DNA of 64,000 nt from Actinotalea sp. Marseille-Q4924 (GTDB lineage: Bacteria; Actinomycetota; Actinomycetes; Actinomycetales; Cellulomonadaceae), in assembly GCF_916618755.1 (NCBI RefSeq), contig NZ_CAKAKB010000006.1, positions 341,113-405,112 on the forward strand, in the 5' to 3' direction. Shown one piece after another: positions 34,196 to 43,610 of the stretch; within the stretch, counting starts at the first letter, position 1; each line of letters starts with the position of its first letter. The notes below the pieces were generated by a model. It searched no databases. It had not been told where the DNA came from and saw only the letters and a list, made by a program, of their open reading frames with translations. Both the position numbers and the translations under genes were made by a program.

Positions 34196-36385
34196 TCAGC
34201 ACGCCCCGAGGTGGAACACCATCGCCTGCCCGGGCAGCAGCAGCGCGCCCGGAAGGCCGACCTCCCCGAGCACGCGCCCGGTGAGCACCAGGTCCTCGTC
34301 GTCGAGCAGCGTGCCCTCGCCACCGAGCCAGCCGTCGCCCTGCAACCAGGCCGGCGGTCGGGGTTCGAGCGTCCGCGGTGGGTCACCGATCGGGAGCACC
34401 CGGACGACGTACCGCAGCTCCGGGTCGAGACCCGGGAACCGCACCGGCGCGGGGAGCGCCGAACGGGGCGCCGTCAGCGCGACGTGCGCGAACACCGCCT
34501 CCGTCCGGTCCTCCGCGACGACGCCGTGGACCTCGGTCGCCGGGTCGGTCGCGTCCACACGGACGACCGTGCCGCCGTGCAGCAGCCCTCGCAGCTCCCG
34601 GTACTCGCCGATCCAGCGGCGCACGTGCTCCAGCTCCGCCGTGGACGCGCGGGTGAGGTCCCACTCCAGCCCTGCGCTGAGGAACAGTGCGGTGACGAGC
34701 CGGAAGCCGAGGTCGCTCTGCCGGCCGGTCGTGTGCGCCGGCGACGGACCGACGTGGCTCCCCAGGTACTCCGGGGGCAGCAGGAGGGTGCTCCACCGCT
34801 GCACGGCCTGGCGCTCCAGGGGGTCGTTGACGTCCGACGTCCAGAACCGGTCGACCCGCTCCAGGATCCCCAGGTCGACCCGTGCCCCGCCCGACGCGCA
34901 GGACTCGATCTCCACCCCGGGGTGCCGTCGGCGCAGCTCGTCCAGCACGCCGTACAGCGCCACGGTCTGACCGTGGGCACCCTCCGTCAGCAGGTCCCGG
35001 TTATGGTCCCACTTCACGTACGCGACGGGGTACTCGGTCAGCAGCGCGTCGAGCCGCTCGAGCACGAAGTCCCGGGCGTCGTCCTGGCGCAGGTCCAGCA
35101 CGTGCTGGTGGCGCCAGGTCACCCCGCCCGACAGCAGCCACTCCGGGTGCGCCCGCGCGACGTCGGAGTCCGGGCTCACCATCTCCGGCTCCACCCACAG
35201 CCCGAGCTGCATCCCCAGCCCCGTCACGCGCTCGGCGAGGGGGTGGAGACCGTCCGGCCACCGCTGCTCGTCGACGAACCAGTCCCCCAGCGCCCGCCGG
35301 TCGTCGACCCGCCCCCGGAACCAGCCGTCGTCCAGGACGAACCGCTCGACCCCGACCCGCGCGGCGACGTCGGCGAGCGCCCCGAGCCGCTCCAGGTCGT
35401 GGTCGAAGTACACCGCCTCCCACGTGTTGAGCGTGACCGGCCGCTCCGACGGCACCGGGGACGTCGACCGCACCCACGCGTGCAGGCGCGCCGACAACCC
35501 GTCGAGCCCCTCGGGTGACCACACGGCCACGACCCACGGCGTCGTCCACGACTCCCCCGGCCCCAGTGCCAGCTCGCCCGGCGCCAGCAGCTCACCGCCG
35601 GCCAGCACCGTACGGCCGAGCGTCGAGCGCTCGACCCCGTGGCGGGTGTCCCCGCTCCACGCCACGTGCATCGCCCACACCTCGCCGGACCGGAACCCGA
35701 AGCCGGGCGTCCCCGCGACGACGAGGTAGGCGTGGTCGTGCCCCGGCCGCCCGTGCCGGCCCTCCCTGCTCCACACCCCGTCGCCGACGGCGCGCCGTTG
35801 GGGCCGGCGCTCGTGCGCCCAGGTCCCCGACAGGTCCAGCACCTCCGCTGCGCGGTCGGGCACCGGCAGCACGGCGTCCAGGGACCCGACCTCGACGACG
35901 GCGTCGCCCGCGTTCGTCCAGGTGTGCCGGAGGCGGAGCACGCCCTCCCCCGTGAGCTCGACGTCGGTGACGACCCGGAGGTCGCCGTCGGCCGCCAGCT
36001 CCAGGCGGACGGCGGACCCTGCTGGGACTCCCGAGCCCGAGGCGGGCTCGACCACCTGCGCCGCGCCCAGGCGCAGGGGCGGCAGAGGGTGGCGGGCGGT
36101 CGGTGAGGCCGCGCCCGACGACGCCGGTGCGGCAGGTTCCACCACGTACCCGCTGATGCCGGGCCGGCCGGTCCACCCCTCGTGCAGGGTCGGTATCAGG
36201 CTGAGCCGGAAGGGGACGTCGATCGCGCTCGGCGGGACGGCGGGCACCTGGGCGTCGACGAGCCGCTCGACCGTCGCGTCGTCGAGATCACCCAGGTCCG
36301 CGCCCCAGTGGACGACGGCGGGCACGGCCGTCCCGCGCGCGTCGAGCAGGACGCTGGTGCCCGCGGCACGGAGATGGAAGATCAC
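34196..36385 (-). CDS. Alpha-galactosidase, GH36
   Basis: 729 residues. N-terminal beta-sandwich, then a (beta/alpha)8 barrel with nucleophile Asp in YVKWDHNRD, general acid/base Asp in WTSDVNDPLER, plus FVLDDGWFRG and WVEPEMVSPDSDVAR, all GH36 signatures. It releases terminal alpha-galactose from oligosaccharides such as melibiose and raffinose. It lacks a signal peptide, so imported sugars would be cleaved in the cytoplasm. GTG 36385 has GAGGAG 8 nt upstream. It is the last gene in the leftward galactoside locus, separated from the binding-protein gene by a terminator and an operator-like palindrome, so it may have its own promoter. Confidence 0.92.
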   Translation of the reverse strand: MIFHLRAAGTSVLLDARGTAVPAVVHWGADLGDLDDATVERLVDAQVPAVPPSAIDVPFRLSLIPTLHEGWTGRPGISGYVVEPAAPASSGAASPTARHPLPPLRLGAAQVVEPASGSGVPAGSAVRLELAADGDLRVVTDVELTGEGVLRLRHTWTNAGDAVVEVGSLDAVLPVPDRAAEVLDLSGTWAHERRPQRRAVGDGVWSREGRHGRPGHDHAYLVVAGTPGFGFRSGEVWAMHVAWSGDTRHGVERSTLGRTVLAGGELLAPGELALGPGESWTTPWVVAVWSPEGLDGLSARLHAWVRSTSPVPSERPVTLNTWEAVYFDHDLERLGALADVAARVGVERFVLDDGWFRGRVDDRRALGDWFVDEQRWPDGLHPLAERVTGLGMQLGLWVEPEMVSPDSDVARAHPEWLLSGGVTWRHQHVLDLRQDDARDFVLERLDALLTEYPVAYVKWDHNRDLLTEGAHGQTVALYGVLDELRRRHPGVEIESCASGGARVDLGILERVDRFWTSDVNDPLERQAVQRWSTLLLPPEYLGSHVGPSPAHTTGRQSDLGFRLVTALFLSAGLEWDLTRASTAELEHVRRWIGEYRELRGLLHGGTVVRVDATDPATEVHGVVAEDRTEAVFAHVALTAPRSALPAPVRFPGLDPELRYVVRVLPIGDPPRTLEPRPPAWLQGDGWLGGEGTLLDDEDLVLTGRVLGEVGLPGALLLPGQAMVFHLGAC

Positions 36386-36461
36386 GGGTCGGCTCCTCGA
36401 CGGCGGGAGGGCGGGGACGGCTGGGTGAGGACGCTGGCCATGGGGCGCTGCGGCCGGTGTC

Positions 36462-36479
36462 GCTCGGACCGGTCCGAGC
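36462..36479. promoter_or_regulatory. 18-bp perfect palindrome upstream of the GH36 gene
   Basis: GCTCGGACCGGTCCGAGC, 77 nt before the GH36 start. The central CCGG form and length are typical of LacI/GalR-type operators, though it differs from the twin operators at 42.2 kb. A second palindrome, GTGGCGGACCGCCAC, lies at 36500-36514. Confidence 0.5.
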
Positions 36480-36536
36480 ATCTCCCGGGCGCGCTGCGGG
36501 TGGCGGACCGCCACTCCGCGTCTGGAGGAGCATGCA

Positions 36537-36577
36537 GCAGCGGCCCGGCACGAGGGGGACTCGCGCCGGGCCGCTGC
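36537..36577 (-). terminator. Strong terminator after the sugar-binding protein gene
   Basis: GCAGCGGCCCGGC (36537-36549) and GCCGGGCCGCTGC (36565-36577), a 13-bp perfect stem with a 15-nt loop, 42 nt past the stop. No T-tract. Confidence 0.82.
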
Positions 36578-36618
36578 CGGCCCCGCCTGCCGCGTCAGCA
36601 GCAGACGGGACCGTCAGA

Positions 36619-37959
36619 TCACTCCGCGACCGGGATCGACTGCGCCTGGAGGGCGGCGATCGTCGACTCCTGGCCCGACTCGAGCGCCTCGCCCAGCGTG
36701 CCCTGGCCGGACACGGCGGCCGAGAAGCCGTCGGACACGTCGTTGTAGACCTGCGTCATCGTCGGGCCCCAGACGAAGTCCGGCGAGACCTTGGCGCCCG
36801 CCTCGCGGAACACCTCGTAGATCTCCTGGCCGCCGTAGAACTCGACGCCCTCGGACAGCGCCGGCAGCTCGATGCCCGCCTTCGTGGCCGGGTACAGGTT
36901 CGCCGCCTCGATGAGCGCGTTGAGCGCCTCCTCGGACGTGTTCAGCCACAGCGCGAACTGCGAGGCCTCGTACAGGTTCTCCGTGCCCTTGAAGACGGCC
37001 GTGGTCGAACCGCCCCAGTTGCCGCCGCCGTCGACGCCGTCCCACTGCGGGGCCGGCGCGACGCGCCACTGACCGGCCGTCTCCGGCGCACCGCTCATGA
37101 TCGAGTTGGCGCCCCACACGGCGGAGATCCACGTCCACGCCTGGCCCGTGTTGTAGGCGTTGTCCCACTCGGTGGTCCAGCCCGGCAGCGACGAGACGAG
37201 GTCGCGGTCGATGAGGTCCTGCCAGTAGTCGGCCACCTGCACGGACTCGTCGGAGGTCAGCGAGACCTCCCACTCCTCACCGGTGTTGTTGAACCACGAG
37301 CCGTCCGCCTGCCACACGAAGCCGGCGAACTGGTTGATGTCACCGGTCGAGAAGTTGGTGATGTAGCCGCCGGCCTCGCGCACCTTCTCGGCGGCCGCCG
37401 CGTACTCCTCCCACGTCGTGGGGATCTCGATGCCGGCCTGCTCGAAGAGGTCGGCGCGGTAGAACATGGCCATGGGGCCCGTGTCCTGCGGGATCGCGTA
37501 GGCCGCGTCCTCCTCGCCGAGACCGACCTGGCTCCACGTCCAGTCGATGAACTGGTCGCCGGCGGCGGCGACGTCCTCGCAGACGGCGAGGTTCTCCAGG
37601 CCGTCCTGCACGCGGAAGTTCGGCAGGGCGTCGAACTCGATCTGACCCAGGTCGGGCGGGTTGCCGGCCTCGAGCTGGTTGAAGAAGTTCGCGTAGGTGC
37701 CGCCGTTGCCGTTCGGACCGGTCTGCACCTCGACCTGGATGTCGGGGTTCGCCTCGTTCCAGATGGCGACGACGTCCTCGATCCCGGGGATCCAGGAGGT
37801 GTAGGTGAGGGTGACCGGCTCGCCGGCCGGCTCGCAGGCGCCGGCGTCGCCGCCGCCGCCCCCGGCCGCCGCGCCGTCGTCGCTGCCTGCGTCGGAGCAG
37901 GCGGCGAGCAGCAGGGGTGCGAGCAGGGCCACGCTGACCGCTCGTGTGGTGGTGCGCAT
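36619..37959 (-). CDS. Extracellular sugar-binding lipoprotein (ABC transporter)
   Basis: 446 residues. Signal peptide with lipobox LLAAC (Cys21). Family 1 solute-binding protein: TYTSWIPGIEDVVAIWNEAN, GTYANFFNQLEAGNPPDLGQ, and aromatic-rich sugar-contact regions (SWFNNTGEEW, AWTWISAVWGANS). It would capture an oligosaccharide outside the membrane and deliver it to the two permeases encoded upstream. No ATPase gene is in the locus; a shared MsiK-type ATPase encoded elsewhere is usual in actinobacteria. ATG 37959 has AAGGAA 5 nt upstream. It is 205 nt after the second permease gene. Confidence 0.92.
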   Translation of the reverse strand: MRTTTRAVSVALLAPLLLAACSDAGSDDGAAAGGGGGDAGACEPAGEPVTLTYTSWIPGIEDVVAIWNEANPDIQVEVQTGPNGNGGTYANFFNQLEAGNPPDLGQIEFDALPNFRVQDGLENLAVCEDVAAAGDQFIDWTWSQVGLGEEDAAYAIPQDTGPMAMFYRADLFEQAGIEIPTTWEEYAAAAEKVREAGGYITNFSTGDINQFAGFVWQADGSWFNNTGEEWEVSLTSDESVQVADYWQDLIDRDLVSSLPGWTTEWDNAYNTGQAWTWISAVWGANSIMSGAPETAGQWRVAPAPQWDGVDGGGNWGGSTTAVFKGTENLYEASQFALWLNTSEEALNALIEAANLYPATKAGIELPALSEGVEFYGGQEIYEVFREAGAKVSPDFVWGPTMTQVYNDVSDGFSAAVSGQGTLGEALESGQESTIAALQAQSIPVAE

Positions 37960-38164
37960 CGATTCCTTCTTCCGGTCGGGGTGATCGGTCCAGAGGTGGT
38001 GCAGGGTCGTGCTGGGTGGTGACGGGGTGTCACGGGATGGTGCTGCGGTGGTGCTGAGGTGGTGCTGCCAGATGTCGCCCGATGCGGGCGGGCGAGGGAC
38101 GCGTCGCCGGTGTGCGCTCAGCGGTTCGAGACGGGCGCCCGGGGCGCAGGTCGTGCGCGGGCCG

Positions 38165-39112
38165 TCACTTGATTGCCCCCGTGCCGAGGCCGGTGCGCCA
38201 GAAGCGCTGCAGGAGCAGGAAGAGCCCGATCAGCGGCACAATCGAGACGAGCGCCCCGACGAGCACGTAGAGCCGCAGCTCCGGCACCTGGTTGACGACG
38301 GAGTTCCAGTTGTACAGACCGAGCGTCACGGGGAAGAGCTCGGAGTCCCGCAGCATGATCAGCGGCAGGAAGAAGTTGTTCCAGATCGCGACGAACTGGA
38401 AGAGGAAGACGGTGACGAGCGCGGGGAACATGAGCCGCACCGAGACGGTGAAGAACGTCCGCACCTCACCCGAGCCGTCCAGCCGCGCGGCCTCGAGCAG
38501 CTCGTCCGGCACGGAGGCCGCGGCGAAGATCCGCGTGAGGTAGACGCCGAACGGGCTGACGATGCTCGGCAGGAACACCGACCAGAACGTGTTGGTGGCG
38601 TTCGCCTCGCTGAAGATGAGGAACAGCGGCAGCGCCAGCGCGGTCGCCGGCACCAGCACACCACCGAGGACGACGTTGAACAGGAGCTCGCGCCCGGGGA
38701 ACCGGTACTTGGCGATCGCGTAGCCGCACATGCCCGCCAGCAGCGTCGCCACGAGCGCGCCCCCACCGGCGTAGACCACGCTGTTGCCGAGCCACTTCAG
38801 GAGGATGCCGCCCTGGTAGTCGAAGACGGCGGCGAGGTTCTGCCCGAGCTGGACGTCCGAGAACCACAGGGCGTTCGTGCTGGTGAGGTCCCCGCGGCTC
38901 TTGGTCGACGCGACCAGCAGCCACCAGATCGGGGTGAGGAAGTAGAGCGTGAAGACGCCCATGACGAGCATCGCGCCCGTGCGGGACAGGATGCTCTCGC
39001 GCGGGCCGGTCGACGGTGGCCCCGGGCGGCCGTCCCGCGTCCGGACCGCGGCACGGGCCGACGGCGGCGTCCGGTCGCCGTCGGTGGTCGGCGTGACGAC
39101 AGGGGTGCTCAC
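38165..39112 (-). CDS. Carbohydrate ABC transporter permease (MalG type)
   Basis: 315 residues, six membrane helices. The cytoplasmic loop motif ELLEAARLDGSGEVRTFFTV (EAA motif) is typical of MalG-like permeases. It pairs with the MalF-like permease upstream. The GTG start overlaps the previous stop as GTGA. The ~40-residue N-terminal cytosolic tail is Pro/Thr/Arg-rich. Confidence 0.93.
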   Translation of the reverse strand: MSTPVVTPTTDGDRTPPSARAAVRTRDGRPGPPSTGPRESILSRTGAMLVMGVFTLYFLTPIWWLLVASTKSRGDLTSTNALWFSDVQLGQNLAAVFDYQGGILLKWLGNSVVYAGGGALVATLLAGMCGYAIAKYRFPGRELLFNVVLGGVLVPATALALPLFLIFSEANATNTFWSVFLPSIVSPFGVYLTRIFAAASVPDELLEAARLDGSGEVRTFFTVSVRLMFPALVTVFLFQFVAIWNNFFLPLIMLRDSELFPVTLGLYNWNSVVNQVPELRLYVLVGALVSIVPLIGLFLLLQRFWRTGLGTGAIK

Positions 39113-40032
39113 TGGAACGCCTTCCGCTGGGTCACCTTGAGGAAGGTGAAGGACAGGATGAACGTGGCGAGCGCGAGGACCACCGAGAAGGCGGCCGCGA
39201 GGCTGGGGTTGGGCACCGAGGCCGTCGTGTAGACGAGGAGGTTCGGCGTGTAGTCGCTGGTCACCGAAGACGTGAAGGTCCGGAAGACCTGGGGCTCCGC
39301 CAGCAGCTGCAGCGTGCCGATGATCGAGAAGATCGCGGTGAGGATGATCGCCGGCATGACCAGCGGGATCTTGATCGACCAGGCGATCCGGAACTGCGAC
39401 GCCCCGTCGAGCCGGGCCGCCTCGTACACCTCCGTCGGGATCGCCAGGAGCGACGAGTAGATGATCAGCATGTTGTAGCCGACGTAGACCCAGGTCACGA
39501 CGTTGGCGATGGCCCAGAGCACGAGGTCGGCCGACAGGAAGTTGATCTCCGCCGTCAGCGGCCGGAACGGGGAGAGGTTCGGCGAGTACAGGAAGCCCCA
39601 CATGATCGCCGCGATGACGCCCGGCACCGCGTAGGGAGCGAAGAACGCCAGGCGGAAGAAGCGCCGCCCGCGCACGAGCGGCGAGTCGAGCAGGAGCGCG
39701 AAGACGAGCGCGAGCCCGAGCATGATCGGCACCTGCACGACGCCGAAGAGCAGCACCCGTCCGACGGACTCCCAGAACGCCTCGTCGGCGATGACGTTCT
39801 GGTACTGGGCGAGCCCGCCGAACACCTCCGTCGGCGGGCCGAAGGTGCCGTCGCGCTCCACCACGCGCGTCGACTGCCACACCGCGTACCCGATGGGCAG
39901 CAGGTAGAAGAGCGCGAAGAGCAGGCCGAACGGTGCGACGAAGACCGCGATCGCGGACTTGTGGCCGACCTTCGTGCGGTTCGTCCGGCGGGGCGCCGTC
40001 GTCGACGGCGCGTCCAACGCGGTGGTGGTCAT
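39109..40032 (-). CDS. Sugar ABC transporter permease (MalF/UgpA type)
   Basis: 307 residues, six membrane helices. EAA loop: TEVYEAARLDGASQFRIAWS. The first helix (IAVFVAPFGLLFALFYLLPIG) and a large extracellular loop are typical of MalF-like permeases without the long periplasmic insert. Start ATG 40032 overlaps the GH42 stop by ATGA. It acts with the downstream permease and binding lipoprotein. Confidence 0.93.
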   Translation of the reverse strand: MTTTALDAPSTTAPRRTNRTKVGHKSAIAVFVAPFGLLFALFYLLPIGYAVWQSTRVVERDGTFGPPTEVFGGLAQYQNVIADEAFWESVGRVLLFGVVQVPIMLGLALVFALLLDSPLVRGRRFFRLAFFAPYAVPGVIAAIMWGFLYSPNLSPFRPLTAEINFLSADLVLWAIANVVTWVYVGYNMLIIYSSLLAIPTEVYEAARLDGASQFRIAWSIKIPLVMPAIILTAIFSIIGTLQLLAEPQVFRTFTSSVTSDYTPNLLVYTTASVPNPSLAAAFSVVLALATFILSFTFLKVTQRKAFQ

Positions 40033-42107
40033 CGCGTCTCGTCCTCCCTGACGACGCGCACGGCGCCCGCGGGCACCCGCACCGTCTCGGCGCGCTCGCC
40101 CCGGGTCAGCTCGTGACCGGGCACCGGCACCTCGACGACGTCGTCGCTGTGGTTGATGACGAAGAGGTAGGACGCGCCGCCGTCGTGCGCGCGGCGGACC
40201 ACCTCGACCTGAGGACCCGCGCCCGGCATCGGCTGGATGCCGGCGTGGGCCGCGACCTCGCGCACCAGCTCGGTCGCGTGGTCGAGGTCGAGCGCGGTCG
40301 CGACGTACCAACCGGTGCCGTGACCGTGCTCGTTGCGGGTGATGGCGGGGACCCCGGGCAGCGGCCCGTCGACGTGGTGGGCGACGGCCTTCGCCGTCAC
40401 CACGCGCAGCTGCTCGGTCCACAGGGACGCGGTGGCGCCCGTGTCGAGGGTGACCGTCCGGCCGGGGAGCAGCGGGTGGAACTCGTCGCTGACCACGCCG
40501 AGCATGTCGCGGAACGCGCCGGGGTAGCCCCCGAGGCGCACCCGGTCGTCCTCGTCGACGATGCCGCTGAAGAAGGTGACGAGCGCGTGCCCGCCGTCGG
40601 CCACGTACTGCTCGATCGCGGCCGCCTCGGTGTCGCGCACGAGGTACAGCTCGGGCACCACGAGCATCCGGTACCGCGCCAGGACCTCCGGCGCCGCGCC
40701 CGGCGGGACGACGTCGACGGCGAGCCCGGCGGCCCGCAGCGCCCCGTACATGGCGTGGACCTGCTCGAGGTACCGGACGTCGGCGGACGGGCGGTTCTCG
40801 CCGTCGGCCGCCCACCACGACTCGTAGGAGAAGACGAGGGCGACGTCGCTGCGCACGGTGCTCCCGACGACCTCCTGGAGCGCGTCGAGCGTCCGGCTCA
40901 GCTCGAGCACCTCCTGCCACGTGCGCGACGACGTCCCGGCGTGCGGCAGCAGGGCCGAGTGGAACTTCTCCGCGCCCTGGGCCGAGGCGCGCCACTGGAA
41001 GAAGCAGAGGGCGTCGGCGCCGCGCGCGACGTGCGCGAGGGAGACGCGGAGCATCTCGCCGGGCGACTTGGCGACGTTGACCGGCTGCCAGTTCACGGCG
41101 CTCGTGGAGTGCTCCATGAGCAGCCACGGCCGGCCGCCTGCGATGCCCCGCGTCGTGTCCGCCGCGAACGCGAGCTCGGCGAGCGGGTCAGGCAGGCGGT
41201 GGTCGAGGTAGTGGTCGTTCGCGACGACGTCCATGTCCGGCGCCCACGCGAAGTAGTCCATGTCCCGCTGGTGCGCCGTGACCATGAAGTTCGTGGTCAC
41301 CGGGATGTCGCTGTGGCTGCGGATGATCTCCGCCTCGCCGCGGTAGAGGTCCAGCAGCTCGTCGGAGCTGAAGCGGTGGAAGTCGAGCACCTGCGACGGG
41401 TTGCGGCTCGAGACCGTGGCCCGCGGGGGCAGGACCTGCTCGAACGCGCCGTAGCGCTGGCTCCAGAACGACGTGCCCCAGGCCGCGTTGAGCGCGTCCA
41501 CCGTGCCGTAGCGGGCACTTAGCCAGGCCCGGAAGGCCTCCGCCGTCACGTCGCAGTAGCAGAGCGAGTTGTGGCAGCCCAGCTCGTTGGACACGTGCCA
41601 CAGGCGGACGCCGGGGTGCGCGCCGTAGCGCTGCGCCACCTGCTCGACGAGCGCCCGCGACCGCTCCCGGAACACCGGCGAGCTCGGGCAGTACGCCTGG
41701 CGGCCGCCCGGCCAGCGCGTGGTGCCGTCCGCCATGACGGGCAGGATCTCCGGGTGCAGGGTCGACAGCCACGGCGGTGGTGAGGACGTGCCGGTGCCCA
41801 GGTTCACGCCGATGCCGTGCGTGTGCAGCAGGTCGACGACGGCGTCCAGGCGGCTGAAGTCGAAGCGGCCGGGCTCGGGCTCGACGTCCGACCAGCCGAA
41901 GACGTTGACCGCGACGAGGTCGACCCCGGCCTCGCACATGAGGACGACGTCCTCCTGCCACACCGACGGGTCCCACTGCTCGGGGTTGTAGTCGCACCCG
42001 AACGCGAAGCGCTCCGGCGCCCAGCGCGGACGTGCTCCCGCGCGGCTGCCGGGCGGGACCGCGCCTGTGGCGGCCTCGCGTGCGGCGTCGCGTCCGGGGG
42101 TGCTCAT
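40029..42107 (-). CDS. Beta-galactosidase, GH42
   Basis: 692 residues. GH42 barrel with acid/base Glu in LWHVSNELGCHN, nucleophile Glu in PWLLMEHSTSAVNW and the CHNSLCYCD cysteines that bind zinc in some members; trimerisation and C-terminal domains follow. No signal peptide: cytoplasmic hydrolysis of imported beta-galactosides. First gene of the operon, with AAGGAG 5 nt before the ATG and twin LacI operators 60-130 bp upstream. It is coupled to the MalF-like permease by ATGA. GH42 plus GH36 suggests use of plant galacto-oligosaccharides. Confidence 0.93.
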   Translation of the reverse strand: MSTPGRDAAREAATGAVPPGSRAGARPRWAPERFAFGCDYNPEQWDPSVWQEDVVLMCEAGVDLVAVNVFGWSDVEPEPGRFDFSRLDAVVDLLHTHGIGVNLGTGTSSPPPWLSTLHPEILPVMADGTTRWPGGRQAYCPSSPVFRERSRALVEQVAQRYGAHPGVRLWHVSNELGCHNSLCYCDVTAEAFRAWLSARYGTVDALNAAWGTSFWSQRYGAFEQVLPPRATVSSRNPSQVLDFHRFSSDELLDLYRGEAEIIRSHSDIPVTTNFMVTAHQRDMDYFAWAPDMDVVANDHYLDHRLPDPLAELAFAADTTRGIAGGRPWLLMEHSTSAVNWQPVNVAKSPGEMLRVSLAHVARGADALCFFQWRASAQGAEKFHSALLPHAGTSSRTWQEVLELSRTLDALQEVVGSTVRSDVALVFSYESWWAADGENRPSADVRYLEQVHAMYGALRAAGLAVDVVPPGAAPEVLARYRMLVVPELYLVRDTEAAAIEQYVADGGHALVTFFSGIVDEDDRVRLGGYPGAFRDMLGVVSDEFHPLLPGRTVTLDTGATASLWTEQLRVVTAKAVAHHVDGPLPGVPAITRNEHGHGTGWYVATALDLDHATELVREVAAHAGIQPMPGAGPQVEVVRRAHDGGASYLFVINHSDDVVEVPVPGHELTRGERAETVRVPAGAVRVVREDETR

Positions 42108-42168
42108 CGCGCTCCTTCGCTCGAGAGCCGCCGGCGCTGCTGCACTACCGGGACGTCGGCTCTGACGT

Positions 42169-42235
42169 TTCTGTGACCGTTCACAGACAGCACGCCGAAC
42201 GGAGGCGGATGATGTTCTGTGACCGTGCACAGAAC
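42169..42235. promoter_or_regulatory. Twin LacI operators
   Basis: TTCTGTGACCGTTCACAGA (42169-42187) and TTCTGTGACCGTGCACAGAA (42215-42234, flanked by G and C) are inverted repeats with the same half-site TTCTGTG and a central CG. They lie in the 333-bp region between the GH42 operon and the divergent lacI gene, centres about 47 bp apart, i.e. on the same helical face. A half-site (GATCACAGAA) recurs near 42290. The rest of the region up to lacI shows no genes. Confidence 0.85.
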
Positions 42236-42428
42236 GTAGGGCGGCGATTGCGACGTGTCAACACATCCGACCAATGCCGCCCAAAACCGATCACAGAAGG
42301 GTCACGGCGAGGTCGCGGGGAGATCACGGCGCGTGGGACTGGCGCCCGCAGCCGTCGCGTCACGAGAGGAGAGGTCGCCGAGACGGCCGTGTGCGACGGA
42401 GGTCCCCGGGCGCCGTCGTGCGTCCGGC

Positions 42429-42440
42429 TAGCATCCGGGC
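42429..42440 (+). promoter_or_regulatory. Leaderless promoter of the LacI gene
   Basis: TAGCAT (42429-42434) then 6 nt to ATG 42441. No ribosome binding site. Confidence 0.45.
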
Positions 42441-43460
42441 ATGTCCACCACGGGACGCCCCCGGCGCGCGACGATCCGTGACGTCGCGCTCGAGGCCGGC
42501 GTCTCGCGCGGCACGGTCTCCCGGGTCCTCAACGGTGAGCCCTACGTGTCGGCGCAGGCCAGAGAGGCCATCGAGGCCGCGGTGGCGAAGGTCGGGTACG
42601 TGCCGAACACCGCTGCTCGCAACCTGGCGCTCCAGCGCGCCCAGGCGGTCGGCTTCATCGTCCACGAGCCGCACGAGCTCTTCCTCGAGGACCCGAACAT
42701 CGGCGCGATCCTGCTCGGTGCCAACCGGGTGCTCTCAGGCGCCGACCACCAGATGGTCAGCCTCGTCATCGACTCCGAGCGGGACAGCAGCCGGGTCGCC
42801 CGCTACCTCAGCGGCGGCTTCGTCGACGGCGCCGTCGTCGTCTCCGCCCGCCAGAACGACTCCCTCCTCGGGGCGATCGGGCGCCTGAGCATCCCGGCGA
42901 CGCTGGTCGGCCGGCCGCCGGCCGACGTCCAGGTGCCGTGGGTGGGCATCGACAACCGGGGCGCCGCGGCGGCGATCACGGAGCACCTCGTCGGGACCGG
43001 GCGCCGGCGGATCGGCATGATCGCGGTGGCGCTGGACCGCGACTCCGGCGCCGACCGCCTCGCCGGGTTCCGCGACGCCCTCGGGGACCGGTTCGACGAG
43101 CGGCTCGTCGTCGACCGACCGCTGTACGAGTACACCGCCGGACGCACGGCGATGGAGGAGCTCCTCGACCGCGACCCGGACGTCGACGGCGTCTTCGCGG
43201 CCTCGGACGCCGTCGCCGCCGGCGCGCTCGACGCCCTGCGGGCACGGGGTCGGCGGGTGCCGGAGGACGTCGGCGTCGTGGGCTTCGACGACTCCTCGTG
43301 GGCCCGCCGCACCCACCCCCAGCTGACGACGGTCCACCAGCCGGCCCGGCTCCTCGGCGAGCGCGCGGCGGAGTCCGTCCTGGCCCAGCTCCGCGGCGAG
43401 GCCCCCGAGCCGGGCGGGACGCTCCTCGAGACGCACGTGGTCCTGCGCGGCTCGGCCTGA
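42441..43460 (+). CDS. LacI-family transcriptional repressor of the galactoside locus
   Basis: 339 residues. N-terminal HTH and hinge: RATIRDVALEAGVSRGTVSR, NAARNLALQRAQAVGFIV. The remainder is the periplasmic-binding-like effector domain with D-N-R sugar contacts (GIDNRGAAAAI) and ASDAVAAGALDAL. It is divergent from GH42-permease genes and very likely binds the two repeats in the shared intergenic region, with galactose or a galactoside as inducer. Confidence 0.92.
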   Translation: MSTTGRPRRATIRDVALEAGVSRGTVSRVLNGEPYVSAQAREAIEAAVAKVGYVPNTAARNLALQRAQAVGFIVHEPHELFLEDPNIGAILLGANRVLSGADHQMVSLVIDSERDSSRVARYLSGGFVDGAVVVSARQNDSLLGAIGRLSIPATLVGRPPADVQVPWVGIDNRGAAAAITEHLVGTGRRRIGMIAVALDRDSGADRLAGFRDALGDRFDERLVVDRPLYEYTAGRTAMEELLDRDPDVDGVFAASDAVAAGALDALRARGRRVPEDVGVVGFDDSSWARRTHPQLTTVHQPARLLGERAAESVLAQLRGEAPEPGGTLLETHVVLRGSA

Positions 43461-43529
43461 TCGGCGCAGGGGCCGAGCCGCCGCAACGACCCCTGCGGTC
43501 CGCCCGGGCGTGCTCGGATCCTCGGGGCA

Positions 43530-43545
43530 AGGGACCTTCGTCCCT
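43530..43545. promoter_or_regulatory. DosR-like palindrome upstream of FBP aldolase/phosphatase
   Basis: AGGGACCTTCGTCCCT, a perfect 6-bp inverted repeat around CTTC, 65 bp before the gene. It resembles the GGGACNNNNGTCCC boxes bound by NarL/DosR-type regulators under low oxygen. No such response regulator is in the window. Confidence 0.45.
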
Positions 43546-43610
43546 CGACCTCCCCACGGCCCCGGCGGACGGTGGAGAGGGCCGCCCGACGACGCGCGGA
43601 GGTGGGCACG

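Noticed and set aside
33615..34284. The in-frame C-terminal extension of the HNH gene as genuine protein
   Set aside because: The complete HNH motifs are in the other frame; the in-frame tail is Arg/Pro/Thr low-complexity.
37960..38164. GGTGGTGCTG-type direct repeats between the permease and the binding-protein gene
   Set aside because: The copies are short and irregular; they look like simple GC-rich drift rather than a functional array.
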